Shown piece after piece: positions 17,356-26,653 of a stretch of 64,000 nt of DNA; within the stretch, counting starts at the first letter, position 1, and every line of letters begins with the position of its first letter. The stretch is from CAWFXC01 sp963819735. Lineage in GTDB: Bacteria > Actinomycetota > Acidimicrobiia > IMCC26256 > DASPTH01. Location: positions 744,001 to 808,000 of the forward strand of contig CAWFXC010000001.1 of the NCBI GenBank assembly GCA_963819735.1. Direction: 5' to 3'. The translations under genes were made by a program, and so were the position numbers. Under the pieces are notes generated by a model, which saw nothing but the letters and a program-made list of their open reading frames with translations, made no database searches and had not been told where the DNA came from.

Positions 17356-18815
17356 ACTACCGACTGCAACTCGGTGTACGCATGGAGACCGAAGTCGCCG
17401 CCGTCGCGGCCGATCCCGCTCATCTTGAAGCCTCCGAACGGGGTCTCCATGTTGCGCTGCGCGGTGTTGACGCCGACGTTCCCGGAGCGCAGCCGACCGG
17501 CGAGGCGGAACCCCCGCTCGGTGTCACCCGTCATCACGTAGTCGTAGAGGCCGAAGTCGGTGCCGTTGGCGATGGTGACGGCTTCGTCGTCGTCGTCGAA
17601 CGGCAGCACCACGATCACCGGACCGAAGATCTCCTCGCGCACCGCCGTCATGTCGGGCTTGGCCCCCGCGATCAGGGTGGGGGCCACATAGAAGCCGCGT
17701 TCCATGTGTGACGGCCGGCGGCCGTCGACCACGACGTCGGCGCCCTCCTCGGCGCCTCCGGCCACGTAGCTCTCGATGCGGTCACGCTGCGCGCCCGAGA
17801 TCACCGGGCCGACAATGGTGTCGGTGTCGAGCGGGTCGCCCACCTTCACGTTGCCGGCGAACGCGGCGAGCTTGTCGACCAGCTCCTCGTACTTGCTGCG
17901 GTGCACGATCGCGCGCGTCGGCGCGGTGCAGATCTGGCCGCTGTGGAACGTCCACACGCTGCTGATGGCGGTGACCGCAGCCCCGAGATCGGCGTCGTCG
18001 AGCACGATGCACGCGCCCTTGCCGCCGAGCTCGAGCAGCATCCGCTTCATGGTGGCGCCGCCCGCCTGGTAGATGCGGGCGCCGACCGCGGTGGAGCCGG
18101 TGAACGAGACCATGTCGATGTCGCGGCTCTCGGTGAGCGCGGCGGCGGGTTCGGGCGCGACCGAGGTGACCAGGTTGACGACACCGGGCGGGAAACCGAC
18201 TTCGTGCAACACCTCGGCGAGCACGAGGATCGCCAGCGGGTCCTGCGGCGCCGGCTTCATCACCACGGTGCAGCCGACCGCGAGGGCGGGCGCGATCTTG
18301 CCCACCATGTTGGTCAGCGGGAAATTGTAGGGCGAGATGCACGCCACCGCGCCGGCCGGTTGGCGGTTGACGTAGGCGCCCATGAGGCCGCCGGGCGCGA
18401 GCGGGGTGGCCTGCACCGGCTGCGGGGGGATCGGGATCCCGATGTTCTTGGTCGCGTCGCGCGCGTAGCGCTGGAAGCGTTCGAGCGCGACCGGCACCTG
18501 CATGCGTGAACCGACGGTGGCGGTGGCGCCGGTCTCCGAGATGATGAGGGGGACGAGATCGGCACCGAGCTCACCGAGCCGGTCGGCCGCCGCCTGCAGC
18601 AGGCGGGCCCGCTCGGTGGCGGGGGTGGCCGCCCACTTCGGGAATGCCTCCTGCGCGGCGCGGGCCGCTTCCTGCGCCTGCGCCACCGACGCCTCGGGCG
18701 CCTCGGCCACGATCTCCTCGGTGGCGGGGTTCATGATCGGCGCGGTGCCCGCTTCGCCGCCGACCAGTTCGCCCCCGATCAAGAGCTTCCAGTCGTGCTG
18801 CCGCCAGTCGGTCAT
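17343..18815 (-). CDS. Aldehyde dehydrogenase family protein
   Basis: A 490-aa NAD(P)-dependent ALDH oxidising an aldehyde to its acid. The general-base Glu is in LLELGGKG and the nucleophile Cys in HSGQICTAPTR; the N-terminus is MTDWRQHDWKLLIGGE. The start at 18815 follows from family length; the open frame runs further upstream to 19070 over the divergent gene. The divergent promoter between it and the D-aminoacylase-like gene carries a TCTGAC-N5-GTCAGA site, so both are probably under the same control. Confidence 0.92.
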   Translation of the reverse strand: MTDWRQHDWKLLIGGELVGGEAGTAPIMNPATEEIVAEAPEASVAQAQEAARAAQEAFPKWAATPATERARLLQAAADRLGELGADLVPLIISETGATATVGSRMQVPVALERFQRYARDATKNIGIPIPPQPVQATPLAPGGLMGAYVNRQPAGAVACISPYNFPLTNMVGKIAPALAVGCTVVMKPAPQDPLAILVLAEVLHEVGFPPGVVNLVTSVAPEPAAALTESRDIDMVSFTGSTAVGARIYQAGGATMKRMLLELGGKGACIVLDDADLGAAVTAISSVWTFHSGQICTAPTRAIVHRSKYEELVDKLAAFAGNVKVGDPLDTDTIVGPVISGAQRDRIESYVAGGAEEGADVVVDGRRPSHMERGFYVAPTLIAGAKPDMTAVREEIFGPVIVVLPFDDDDEAVTIANGTDFGLYDYVMTGDTERGFRLAGRLRSGNVGVNTAQRNMETPFGGFKMSGIGRDGGDFGLHAYTELQSVVWPA

Positions 18816-18856
18816 GGTCCATCCCCTGGGTTGCGTCCGGTGGGCCAAGGCTACAA

Positions 18857-18873
18857 TCTGACACTCCGTCAGA
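18857..18873. promoter_or_regulatory. TCTGAC-N5-GTCAGA operator
   Basis: TCTGACACTCCGTCAGA is a perfect half-site pair with a 5-bp spacer. On the plus strand a TACAAT -10-like hexamer (18852-18857) touches its left end, so binding would block transcription of the D-aminoacylase-like gene; it also lies 42 bp before the divergent ALDH start. Confidence 0.7.
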
Positions 18874-18918
18874 ACTCTTCGGCGCGCACTCGCAACGACG
18901 GCGAACGGGGGACGAGCC

Positions 18919-20673
18919 ATGCTCGACGAACTCATCCAAGGTGGCACCGTGGTCGACGGCACCGGCTCGCCGGGGATCGTCGCCGACGTCGGGATCCGCG
19001 ACGGCCGGGTCGTCGTCATCGGCCCCGTCGGCTCCGTCGACGAGCCCGCGACGCGCACCATCGACTCCACTGGCTACGTGGTGGCCCCGGGGTTCGTCGA
19101 CCCGCACACGCACTACGACGCGCAGCTGCTCTGGGACCCGACCGCCAGCCCGTCGAGCATGCACGGCGTCACCACCGTGATCGGCGGCAACTGCGGGTTC
19201 ACCCTCGCTCCCCTGCGCGACGGCGACGCCGACTACCTCCGCCGCATGATGGCGAAGGTCGAGGGCATGCCGCTCCCAGCGCTCGAGCACGGCACCGACT
19301 GGCAGTGGGAGACGTTCGCCGAGTACCTCGATCGGTTCGAGGGCAAGATCGCGGTGAACGCGGGCTTCCTCGCCGGTCACTGCGCCATCCGCCGCTATGT
19401 GATGGGCCCCGCTGCCATCGGCAACGCGGCCACGCCCGAACAGATCAAGGCGATGCGGGTCGAGCTGAGCAACGCGCTCGAAGCCGGCGCCCTCGGCTTC
19501 TCGTTCACGCAGTCGGCGTCGCACAGCGACGGCGACGGCCAGCCCGTCGCCAGCCGTTGGGCCACGCCCGAAGAGCTGCTCGCGATGGGTGAGGAAACCG
19601 GCGCCCACCCCGGCACCACGCTCGAAGGCATCGTGCAGGGTTGCCTCGACACGTTCTCCGACGACGAGATCGAGCTGCTCTCGGGGGTGAGCGCGGCCGC
19701 CAACCGCCCGCTCAACTGGAACGTGCTCACCGTCGACGCCCGCGAGCCCGACCGCGTACCGCGCCAGCTCTCGGCCGGCGACCGCGCCGTCGAGGTCGGC
19801 GGCCGCCTGGTCGCGTTGACCATGCCGGTGCAGGTCCCGATGAACATGAGCTTCAACACGTTCTGCGGCATCTGGCTGATCCCCGGATGGGGCGACGTCC
19901 TGAGCGCGCCGGTGCCCGAGCGCATCGCGCGACTGCGCGATCCCGAGACGCGCCTCCGCCTGCTCGAGCTGTCGCAATCCCCCGCCGCCGGCGTGTTCCG
20001 CCGCCTGGCCGACTTCGGCGACTACCGCCTCGGCGACACCTACGCGCCCGAGAACGCCGGGCTCAAGGGCCGCATCGTGCGCGAGATCGCCGAGGAGCGC
20101 GGGCAGTCGAACTTCGGCACGCTGCTCGACATCGTCATCGCCGACGAACTGCGCACCGTGCTGTGGCCGATCCCCCAGGACGACGACGGCTCCTCGTGGG
20201 ACCTCCGGCGCTCGGTGTGGAACGATCCCCGGGCGCTCATCGGCGGTTCCGACGCCGGTGCCCACCTCGACCGCATGTGCGGCGCGCCGTACACCACCCG
20301 GTTCCTCGCCGACTGCATCCGTGGCCGGCAACTGGTCGGCATGGAGCGCGCGGTGCAACTCATCACGAGCGCGCCGGCAGCGTTGTTCGGCCTCCGCGAC
20401 CGTGGGGTGCTGCGCGAGGGTGCGATCGCCGACGTCGTGGTGTTCGACCCCGCCACCATCGGGTCCGACGACGCCACGCTCGTCGCCGACCTGCCCGGCG
20501 ATTCCTCGCGCCTCACCGCGGGGTCGCAGGGCGTGGTCCGCGTGCTGGTCGGCGGCACCCCGATCGTGGAGAACGGCAAGGCAACTGGCGCCACCCCCGG
20601 CGTGCTCCTACGGTCCGGTCGCGACACCGAGACCGTCACCGCGCGCGAGCGACGCACCAAGGAGCCTCCGTGA
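18919..20673 (+). CDS. N-acyl-D-amino-acid deacylase-like amidohydrolase
   Basis: A 584-aa composite-domain amidohydrolase of the D-aminoacylase family. The N-terminal small beta-domain is followed by the metal motif PGFVDPHTHYDAQ with His63-x-His65; later GGNCGFTLAP, GHCAIR and the metal Asp in GGSDAGAHLD near residue 450 are all present. D-aminoacylases cleave N-acyl groups from D-amino acids, but many actinobacterial homologues lie in lipid or terpenoid CoA clusters and may hydrolyse other amides or lactones. The stop overlaps the following crotonase start by 4 nt. Confidence 0.9.
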   Translation: MLDELIQGGTVVDGTGSPGIVADVGIRDGRVVVIGPVGSVDEPATRTIDSTGYVVAPGFVDPHTHYDAQLLWDPTASPSSMHGVTTVIGGNCGFTLAPLRDGDADYLRRMMAKVEGMPLPALEHGTDWQWETFAEYLDRFEGKIAVNAGFLAGHCAIRRYVMGPAAIGNAATPEQIKAMRVELSNALEAGALGFSFTQSASHSDGDGQPVASRWATPEELLAMGEETGAHPGTTLEGIVQGCLDTFSDDEIELLSGVSAAANRPLNWNVLTVDAREPDRVPRQLSAGDRAVEVGGRLVALTMPVQVPMNMSFNTFCGIWLIPGWGDVLSAPVPERIARLRDPETRLRLLELSQSPAAGVFRRLADFGDYRLGDTYAPENAGLKGRIVREIAEERGQSNFGTLLDIVIADELRTVLWPIPQDDDGSSWDLRRSVWNDPRALIGGSDAGAHLDRMCGAPYTTRFLADCIRGRQLVGMERAVQLITSAPAALFGLRDRGVLREGAIADVVVFDPATIGSDDATLVADLPGDSSRLTAGSQGVVRVLVGGTPIVENGKATGATPGVLLRSGRDTETVTARERRTKEPP

Positions 20674-21509
20674 GCTACTCCCTTCTCCTCATCGACGATC
20701 CCGCGCCGTACGTGCGCCGCATCACCCTCAACCGGCCGGAGAAGCGCAACGCGCTCAACGCCACGCTCCGGGCCGAGATCCTCACCGCGGTGCGCGAGCA
20801 CGACCGCGACGACGCCGTCCGGGTCACCATCATCCGCGGCGCCGGGAAGTGCTTCTCCGCCGGCTACGACCTGTCGGGCGACCCCGCCACGCAGGGCGAG
20901 CCGATCGACTACAACGCCGACGGCGAAGGCTCGTACATGCGCGGCGTCACTAACGGGTGGATGAGCATCTGGGAGCTGGCCAAGCCGGTGATCGCGCAGG
21001 TGCACAGCTACTGCCTCGCCGGCGGCACCGAGCTCGCCACCGGGTGCGACCTCGTGTACGTGGCCGAGGACGCCAAGATCGGCTACCCCGCCGTCCGCTT
21101 CGGCACGCCCGACATGCAGTACCACGCGTGGATGTTCGGGATGCGCGCGGGCATGGAGTCGATGCTCACGGGCGACTCCTTCTCCGGCATCGAGGCCGCC
21201 CAGCTCGGCTGGGCGAACCGGGCCTACCCGGCCGACGAGCTCGAGGCGCGGGTGCTCGACGTGGCCGCGCGCATCGCGCAGATCCCGAGCGATCTCGTGC
21301 AGATCAACAAGCGCACCGTGCACCGGGCGATGGAGATCATGGGCCTGCGGCAGTCGATCCGCGCCGGCACCGAGCTCAGCGCGCTCGCTACGCACACCGA
21401 GACGTTCCAGAAGTTCATCAACGACGTGCAGGGCGAAGGTCTCACCAACGCGCTCACCGCGCGCGACACCAAGTTCGGCGACTACCGCACCAGCGAACCG
21501 CGCGACTAG
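20670..21509 (+). CDS. Enoyl-CoA hydratase/isomerase-family protein (crotonase)
   Basis: A 279-aa crotonase-fold protein, longer than the usual 260 because of an insertion after the oxyanion strand (SAGYDLSGDPATQGEPIDYN). HSYCLAGGTELATGCD retains the first Glu, but the second catalytic position reads YPAVRFGTPD without Glu, so hydratase activity is doubtful. GTG at 20670 overlaps the previous stop (GTGA) and is preceded by AAGGAG. The stop lies inside a 17-bp tandem duplication. Confidence 0.88.
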   Translation: MSYSLLLIDDPAPYVRRITLNRPEKRNALNATLRAEILTAVREHDRDDAVRVTIIRGAGKCFSAGYDLSGDPATQGEPIDYNADGEGSYMRGVTNGWMSIWELAKPVIAQVHSYCLAGGTELATGCDLVYVAEDAKIGYPAVRFGTPDMQYHAWMFGMRAGMESMLTGDSFSGIEAAQLGWANRAYPADELEARVLDVAARIAQIPSDLVQINKRTVHRAMEIMGLRQSIRAGTELSALATHTETFQKFINDVQGEGLTNALTARDTKFGDYRTSEPRD

Positions 21510-21539
21510 CCCGTCAACGAACCTAGCCCGTCAACGAAC
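21506..21539. repeat. 17-bp perfect tandem duplication over two gene ends
   Basis: CTAGCCCGTCAACGAAC occurs twice back to back (21506-21522 and 21523-21539). Copy one contains the TAG of the plus-strand crotonase; copy two contains the TCA that is the stop of the minus-strand LLM gene. The duplication separates the two convergent stops without disturbing either. Confidence 0.9.
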
Positions 21540-22412
21540 CTTGGCGATCACGTCGTCGGCGTAGCGGTTGAAGTTGTCGATCTTCTCCTGCAGCGACTCG
21601 GGATCGGTCTCGAGCCCGTACGGGTTGAAGCGGCCGAACCCACCGGCGGTGTGGGTGACGCCGAGATCCTCGAGCCGCTGGATGCCGTCGGCGGTGAACG
21701 ACTCCGCGCTGGTGGCGTAGATCGCGAACGGTTCGCGCTCGCGGCCGAACTCGCGTCGGAAGTTGTTGAGATGTTCGACCATCGGCACGAGGTCTTCGTA
21801 CATGCCGCCCGCGCCCATCCACCCGTCGGCGAGGCGAGCGGCCCGGCGCAGGTTCACCTCGGCGTGGCCACCTACCAGGATCGGCAACGTTCGCTCCGGC
21901 ACCGGGAGCATCTTGATCGCGGGGAAGTCGTAGAACTCACCGTGGTACTCGAAGTAGCCGCCGGCGGCCAGGCCCCGGATCACCTCGATGCACTCGTCGA
22001 ACCGCCGCCCCCGTGCGGCCCACGGCAGGCCGACGATCTCGTAGTCGTCGGGCCACGGGCTGGAGCCGACGCCGAGCACGAACCGGTCGCCGGTCATCAC
22101 CGCCAGTGAGGTGACGTCCTTGGCGTAGATCACCGGATGCCGGATCGGCAGCTTGATCACGAACGTGTGGAACTCGATGGTGCTCGTGACCGCGGCCATC
22201 GACGCGATGGCGACGGTCGGTTCGATGAACGGCTTGTTCTCGAGGAACTCGCGCGTGCCGTCGAAGTTGTAGGGGTACGTCGACGACGATTCCTTCGGGT
22301 AGGCGATGCTGTCGGGCACCGCGATCGTGTCGTAGCCCGCGTCCTCGGCCGCTTTGGCCAGCGGCACGTAGAACGACGGATCGCACATCGAGATGTTGGC
22401 GATGAACTTCAC
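21531..22412 (-). CDS. LLM-class F420-dependent oxidoreductase
   Basis: A 293-aa luciferase-like protein of the shorter F420-dependent type (MKFIANISMCDPSFYVPLAK, FVLGVGSSPWPDDYEIVG, ILVGGHAEVNLRRAARLADGW). It is not close to the pair at 2005 and 12610. It lies 13 bp after the cyclase-family gene on the same strand, in a set with an amidohydrolase and a TetR gene. Substrate unknown. Confidence 0.9.
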   Translation of the reverse strand: MKFIANISMCDPSFYVPLAKAAEDAGYDTIAVPDSIAYPKESSSTYPYNFDGTREFLENKPFIEPTVAIASMAAVTSTIEFHTFVIKLPIRHPVIYAKDVTSLAVMTGDRFVLGVGSSPWPDDYEIVGLPWAARGRRFDECIEVIRGLAAGGYFEYHGEFYDFPAIKMLPVPERTLPILVGGHAEVNLRRAARLADGWMGAGGMYEDLVPMVEHLNNFRREFGREREPFAIYATSAESFTADGIQRLEDLGVTHTAGGFGRFNPYGLETDPESLQEKIDNFNRYADDVIAKVR

Positions 22413-22425
22413 GGATTCCCCCCTG

Positions 22426-23352
22426 TTACTTCACGGCGACGGGCGCCACCGGTGCGCCCGTTCCGCCGGTGACCGGCTCGGGCGTGGCCGACAGCAGGAA
22501 CGTGGCGCGGCCGTCGGCCGCGCAGTCGGCGGCCAACGCCTCGAGGTTCCAGTTCTGGCCCTGCGTCAGACCCATGTCGACGAGATGCAGCGCATGCACC
22601 GGGAGCATGAGGTCGTCGCGTTCGCACGGGAACACCTCGAAGGTCATGGTGTCGGTGGCGACCGCGGCCACGTCGTGGTCGTGGAACCAGTCGGCCGACT
22701 GCATCGACGGGCCGCCGCTGGCGCTGGCGTACCCGATCTTGTCGCCGGCCAGGAACAATGCCATCGCCCCGGTGCGGAGCAGGACGACGTCGCCGGGCTC
22801 CACCGTGACCCCGGCGCGGTCGGCGGCGGCGTCGAGGTCGTCACCCGTGAACGCGTAGCCCGCCTCGATCACGTCGACGCCCTTGAGGCGCGCGATGTCG
22901 AGGAGCACGCCGCGCGACACGAGCGTCTTCACCTTGCCGATGTCGCAGCGCGACGCGCCGGCCTCGGTGATCGAATCGGCCGGGTGGCCGTTCCACAGGT
23001 TCCCGCCGTAACTCGCGTGCGCGAGCGCGTCCCAGTGCGTGCAGGCCTGGAGCGCGAGCTCCATCGAGTCGTCGCTGAAGCGGGTGCCGTCCTCGTCGCC
23101 GATGGTGATCTCGTTCACCTGGAAGACCTTGTGCACCGGGTTGAAGCGGCCGGGGATGATGCCGATCTGCGGCCCGTCCTCGTCGAGCGGGACCGACAGC
23201 GAGAACGCCTTGCCCGTGACCACGCTCGCGGCGCCGCGCTGCCGCGCCGCGTCGTCAATCAGGTTGAGCGTGCCGAGCTCGTCGTCGTCGCCCCAACGAC
23301 CCCAGTTGCGGACGCGCGCGGCCAGCTCTGTGAATTCGTCGGGCAGTGGCAT
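22426..23352 (-). CDS. Cyclase-family (kynurenine-formamidase-like) hydrolase
   Basis: A 308-aa metal-dependent hydrolase of the PF04199 cyclase family. Its core CTHWDALAH matches the family HxGTHxDxPxH metal motif in reduced form, followed by RGVLLDIARLKG, GDVVLLRTGAM and a C-terminal HALHLVDMGLTQGQNWNLE segment. Members cleave formamides, lactones or cyclic amides. The start is ATG 23352, 3 bp after the amidohydrolase stop, so the two may be co-translated and act on one ring-opened or amide intermediate. Confidence 0.88.
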   Translation of the reverse strand: MPLPDEFTELAARVRNWGRWGDDDELGTLNLIDDAARQRGAASVVTGKAFSLSVPLDEDGPQIGIIPGRFNPVHKVFQVNEITIGDEDGTRFSDDSMELALQACTHWDALAHASYGGNLWNGHPADSITEAGASRCDIGKVKTLVSRGVLLDIARLKGVDVIEAGYAFTGDDLDAAADRAGVTVEPGDVVLLRTGAMALFLAGDKIGYASASGGPSMQSADWFHDHDVAAVATDTMTFEVFPCERDDLMLPVHALHLVDMGLTQGQNWNLEALAADCAADGRATFLLSATPEPVTGGTGAPVAPVAVK

Positions 23353-23355
23353 CGG

Positions 23356-24561
23356 TCAGGAGTCCAGCGGGAGGCGGAGCATGCGGATGGCGTTGCCGCG
23401 GGCGATCTTGTAGACAGTCTCGTCGTCGAGATCCGCCACCTGCTCCTCGAACAGCTTCCGCGTATGCGGCCACGTCGAGTCGGTGTGCGGGTAATCGGTC
23501 TCGAAGGTGACGTTGTCGACGCCGATGCGGTGCAGCGACTCCAACCCGTGGCGATCGCGGAAGAAGCAGCCGTAGATCTGCCGGTGGTAGTAGTGCGACG
23601 GCGGTTCGGTCATGACGCCCTGCACGCCACCCCAGGCTCGGTGCTCGACCCACACGTCGTCGGCCCGCTCGAGGATGTACGGGATCCACCCGATCTGGCC
23701 CTCGCTGTACGCGAGCTTCAGCTCCGGGTTGCGGACGAGCACGCCCGAGAACAGGTAGTCGGTCATCGACGACATCGCGTTGCCGAAGCTGAGCGTCGCC
23801 GCGACTGCGGCCGGCGCGTCAGCTGACGTGGCCGGCATCTGCGACGACGACCCGATGTGCATGCACACGATGGTCTGCGTCTCGGCGCACGCCTGGAAGA
23901 ACGGCTCCCAGTATCCCGAGTGCAACGTGGGGAGCCCGAGCTTCGACGGGATCTCCGAGAACGCGACCGCGGTCACCCCGCGCGCCGCGTTGTGGCGGAC
24001 CTCGGCGGCGGCCAGCTCGACGTCCCACAGCGGCACCAGGCACAACGGGATCAGGCGACCGCCGGAGTCGCCGCACCACTCCTCGACCATCCAGTCGTTG
24101 TACGCGCGCACGCACGCCCACGCGAGGTCCTTGTCCTTCGCCTCGTAGAAGGTCTGGCCGCAGAAGCGCGGGAACGTCGGGAAGCACAACGACGCTTCGA
24201 CGTGGTCGACGTCCATGTCTTCGAGGCGCGCCTTCGGGTCGTAGCAGCCGGGCCGCATCTCGTCGTAGGTGATGGGCGACAGCGTCATCTCGTCGCGCGG
24301 GAAGCCCACCGACGCGACGTGGCGCTTGTGCGGCGCGACCAGCTCCTCGTAGAACCACGTGTCGGACTTCGGCTGGGTGTCGTCCCACGTGATGTCGTAG
24401 GTGGTGCCGCCCTTGTAGACCATCGCGCCGATGCCCCGGCGCTCGACGTGCGGCGCGCGCGGGTCGTCGCGGTACTTCGCCGGCAGCCAGCGCTTGAAGA
24501 GATGCGGCGGCTCCACCACGTGGTCGTCGACGCTGATGAACCGGGGGATGTCTCGTGCCAT
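23356..24561 (-). CDS. Amidohydrolase-2 family metal-dependent hydrolase
   Basis: A 401-aa paralogue of the protein at 13784-14989 (MARDIPRFISVDDHVVEPPHLF, CMHIGSSSQMPATSADAP, FETDYPHTDSTWPH). Same length and same key positions, so both share fold and metal site and probably act on related substrates. It is followed by the cyclase-family and LLM genes and preceded by the TetR gene with a 13-bp gap, forming a likely four-gene leftward operon. Confidence 0.9.
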   Translation of the reverse strand: MARDIPRFISVDDHVVEPPHLFKRWLPAKYRDDPRAPHVERRGIGAMVYKGGTTYDITWDDTQPKSDTWFYEELVAPHKRHVASVGFPRDEMTLSPITYDEMRPGCYDPKARLEDMDVDHVEASLCFPTFPRFCGQTFYEAKDKDLAWACVRAYNDWMVEEWCGDSGGRLIPLCLVPLWDVELAAAEVRHNAARGVTAVAFSEIPSKLGLPTLHSGYWEPFFQACAETQTIVCMHIGSSSQMPATSADAPAAVAATLSFGNAMSSMTDYLFSGVLVRNPELKLAYSEGQIGWIPYILERADDVWVEHRAWGGVQGVMTEPPSHYYHRQIYGCFFRDRHGLESLHRIGVDNVTFETDYPHTDSTWPHTRKLFEEQVADLDDETVYKIARGNAIRMLRLPLDS

Positions 24562-24574
24562 CGTGATACCTCTC

Positions 24575-25213
24575 TCAGCTCGTGTGACCGGTCACGGTCT
24601 CGTACAGGATCGCCCCGAGCGTCGAGGCCATCGCTTCCTTGTCGACACCCCGCCGGCGGAACACCGACTGGTACGTGAACAGGCGCTCCATCATCGCCAT
24701 CGCGGCGGCGGCGGCCGCGTAGGAGTTGAGATCCGCCGACACCCGACCCGACGCCTGGGCCGCTTCGATCTTGCGCGTGAGCTCGGGGACGACGGCCGAG
24801 TAGCCGCGTTGGCGCACGGTCCAGAACCGTTGATCGCCCTCCTCGGCCCGGAGGTCGCGCACGCGCAGGATCACCCGATGGCGGTCCCAGTAGTCCATGA
24901 ACGCGCCCACGAAATCGTGGACGTGCACCACGCCGTCGACGTCGTTCCAGGGCGTCAGGATGAACGGCCGCAGGGTCTCGATGTCGTCGGTGGCTTCGTC
25001 GGCCAGTACCAGGATGGCTTCCTCGACGTCGGGGAAGTACTGGTAGAAGGTGGCGGGCGACGTGCCGACCTCGCGGGTGATGTCGACCACCCGCAGGCCG
25101 AGCGCGCCGCGCTCCTCCAGGAGCTTGGCCGTGGCATCGAGCAGCTTGCGCCGCGTGCGGTGGGCCCGGGCACCGATGACGCGTCCATCGGAGGCGAGGG
25201 CCGGCTCGGTCAC
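24575..25213 (-). CDS. TetR-family transcriptional regulator
   Basis: A 212-aa TetR repressor. The HTH spans about residues 18-63 (TRRKLLDATAKLLEERG, then VDITREVGTSPATFYQYFP). The C-terminal ligand domain is unlike that of the second TetR at 35905. GTG 25213 fits a leaderless start: TAGCGT (minus strand, 25226-25221) lies 7 nt before it. A TCTGAC-N5-GTCACA site is 19 bp upstream, so the gene probably represses itself and is the best candidate for the regulator of all six such sites; this is an inference from proximity. Confidence 0.92.
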   Translation of the reverse strand: MTEPALASDGRVIGARAHRTRRKLLDATAKLLEERGALGLRVVDITREVGTSPATFYQYFPDVEEAILVLADEATDDIETLRPFILTPWNDVDGVVHVHDFVGAFMDYWDRHRVILRVRDLRAEEGDQRFWTVRQRGYSAVVPELTRKIEAAQASGRVSADLNSYAAAAAAMAMMERLFTYQSVFRRRGVDKEAMASTLGAILYETVTGHTS

Positions 25214-25232
25214 GACGCCGACGCTACCTGTT

Positions 25233-25249
25233 TCTGACGACCCGTCACA
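25233..25249. promoter_or_regulatory. TCTGAC-N5-GTCACA operator upstream of TetR gene
   Basis: TCTGACGACCCGTCACA matches the shared palindrome with one mismatch (GTCACA for GTCAGA). It sits 6 bp before the -10-like TAGCGT of the TetR gene, where repressor binding would block the promoter. Confidence 0.6.
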
Positions 25250-25288
25250 TATGCCGGGCCGCGCCCGGCGGGGCAGGGTCGGGCGGGT

Positions 25289-25594
25289 TCAGTCCCCGGG
25301 AATGTGGTGGGTCGCGAGCTCGGTCCAGGTGACCGATGACGGCGGGGAGGTGATGCCACCCTCGGCGAGCGCGGGGCCGAGGCGGCCCTCCATGAAACGG
25401 GCCTGGTGCTCCGGGGTGTCCCACACCTCCATCACCACGAGGTGACCGTCCTCGTTGAGGCCGGCCGCGTGGGTGACCAGGCCGTCGGGCCACTCACCCG
25501 CACCGGTGTCGGGATCGATGCCGAGGGCGGCGTTCACCGCGTAGTACTCGGTCAGGGTCACGCCTTCGAACTCCAGGATCAGTGATGCCGCCAC
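25289..25594 (-). CDS. Small dimeric alpha/beta-barrel protein (ABM-like)
   Basis: A 101-aa protein (AASLILEFEGVTLTEYYAVNAALG, HLVVMEVWDTPEHQARFMEG) with the pattern of antibiotic-biosynthesis-monooxygenase/dimeric ferredoxin-like proteins: a strand, a helix, then VMEVWDTPEHQARF. GTG 25594 is chosen because GAGGAG lies 8-9 nt upstream; the open frame extends to 25651 but with unlikely sequence. Function unknown. Confidence 0.65.
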   Translation of the reverse strand: MAASLILEFEGVTLTEYYAVNAALGIDPDTGAGEWPDGLVTHAAGLNEDGHLVVMEVWDTPEHQARFMEGRLGPALAEGGITSPPSSVTWTELATHHIPGD

Positions 25595-25736
25595 TCGAGG
25601 TCTCCTCGTTCCGCCCGATGAAGTCTGCGCTCGCGGCGGGGAGCCTGGCACCTGAGGCCGGCGGAATCAATCCCCCACCCCGAACGTTCGTCGCTCGAGG
25701 CCCCTATACGGCCTCTGCCGACGCATGTTCGTGGGG

Positions 25737-26636
25737 TCAGGTTCCGTGGACGGCTTCGGGTTCGGGCGCGGCGGCGACCAGGCGGCGGAGGAGGGGGCCC
25801 ACTTCCGACGGTGCGACCCGGCGGCCCTCGTCGACCGCAGGCTCACGACGCCACCCGCTCACCACGCACACCTCGCCGCCCGACATCTCGAACGCCCGCC
25901 CGGTCACGTCGCAGTCGCCGCTCCCGAGCCAGACCACGAACGGCGAGATGTTGGCGGGGTCCATGGCGTCGAATCCGCTTTCCGGCCGGGCCATCATCTC
26001 GGGGAACGCGTCCTCGGTCATGCGGCTCCGGGCCGACGGCGCGATCGTGTTCGCCGCGATCCCGTAGCGCCCGAGCTCGGCCGCGGCATTGATCGTGAAC
26101 GCGGCGATCCCCGCCTTGGCCGCCACGTAGTTCGTCTGGGCGATCGAGCCGCGCAGCCCGGCGCCCGACGTGGTGGTGACGATGCGCGCCGCGCGCGGGC
26201 GGTCGGCCTTGTGCTCGGCCCGCCAGTAGTCGATGGCGTGGCGAACCGGGCAGAACATGCCGCGCAGGTGCACGCGGATCACCGCGTCCCACTCGTCGAC
26301 CGACATGTTCACGAGCATCCGGTCGCGCACGATGCCCGCGTTGCACACCACGGTGTCGAGGCCGCCGAGCTCGGTGACGGCCTGGGCGACCAGGTGGCCA
26401 GCGCTATCCCAATCGCTCACGTCGTCGCCGTTGACGATCGCCTCGCCGCCGGCGTCACGGATCTCGCGCACGACCTCGGCCGCGGGCGACTCGTCGGTGC
26501 TCTCACCCTCGAGCGACGCACCGAGGTCATTCACCACGACCTTGGCACCTTCGGCCGCGAACGCGAGCGAGTGCGCCCGGCCGAGACCACGCCCACCGCC
26601 GGTGACGATCACGACCCGTCCGTCGCAGATCCCCAT
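25737..26636 (-). CDS. SDR-family oxidoreductase
   Basis: A 299-aa SDR with TGGGRGLGRAHS (residues 12-23), VVNDLG, NAGIVRD, catalytic Ser in TTTSGAG and NYVAAK as YxxxK. The sequence resembles the multifunctional-enzyme type (hydroxyacyl-CoA dehydrogenase domain of peroxisomal HSD17B4-like proteins), which usually oxidises 3-hydroxyacyl-CoAs. The C-terminus extends about 40 residues beyond a typical SDR. It follows the acyl-CoA dehydrogenase pair by 17 bp, matching consecutive beta-oxidation steps. Confidence 0.9.
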   Translation of the reverse strand: MGICDGRVVIVTGGGRGLGRAHSLAFAAEGAKVVVNDLGASLEGESTDESPAAEVVREIRDAGGEAIVNGDDVSDWDSAGHLVAQAVTELGGLDTVVCNAGIVRDRMLVNMSVDEWDAVIRVHLRGMFCPVRHAIDYWRAEHKADRPRAARIVTTTSGAGLRGSIAQTNYVAAKAGIAAFTINAAAELGRYGIAANTIAPSARSRMTEDAFPEMMARPESGFDAMDPANISPFVVWLGSGDCDVTGRAFEMSGGEVCVVSGWRREPAVDEGRRVAPSEVGPLLRRLVAAAPEPEAVHGT

Positions 26637-26653
26637 TGCGTGTCGCTCCTGGT

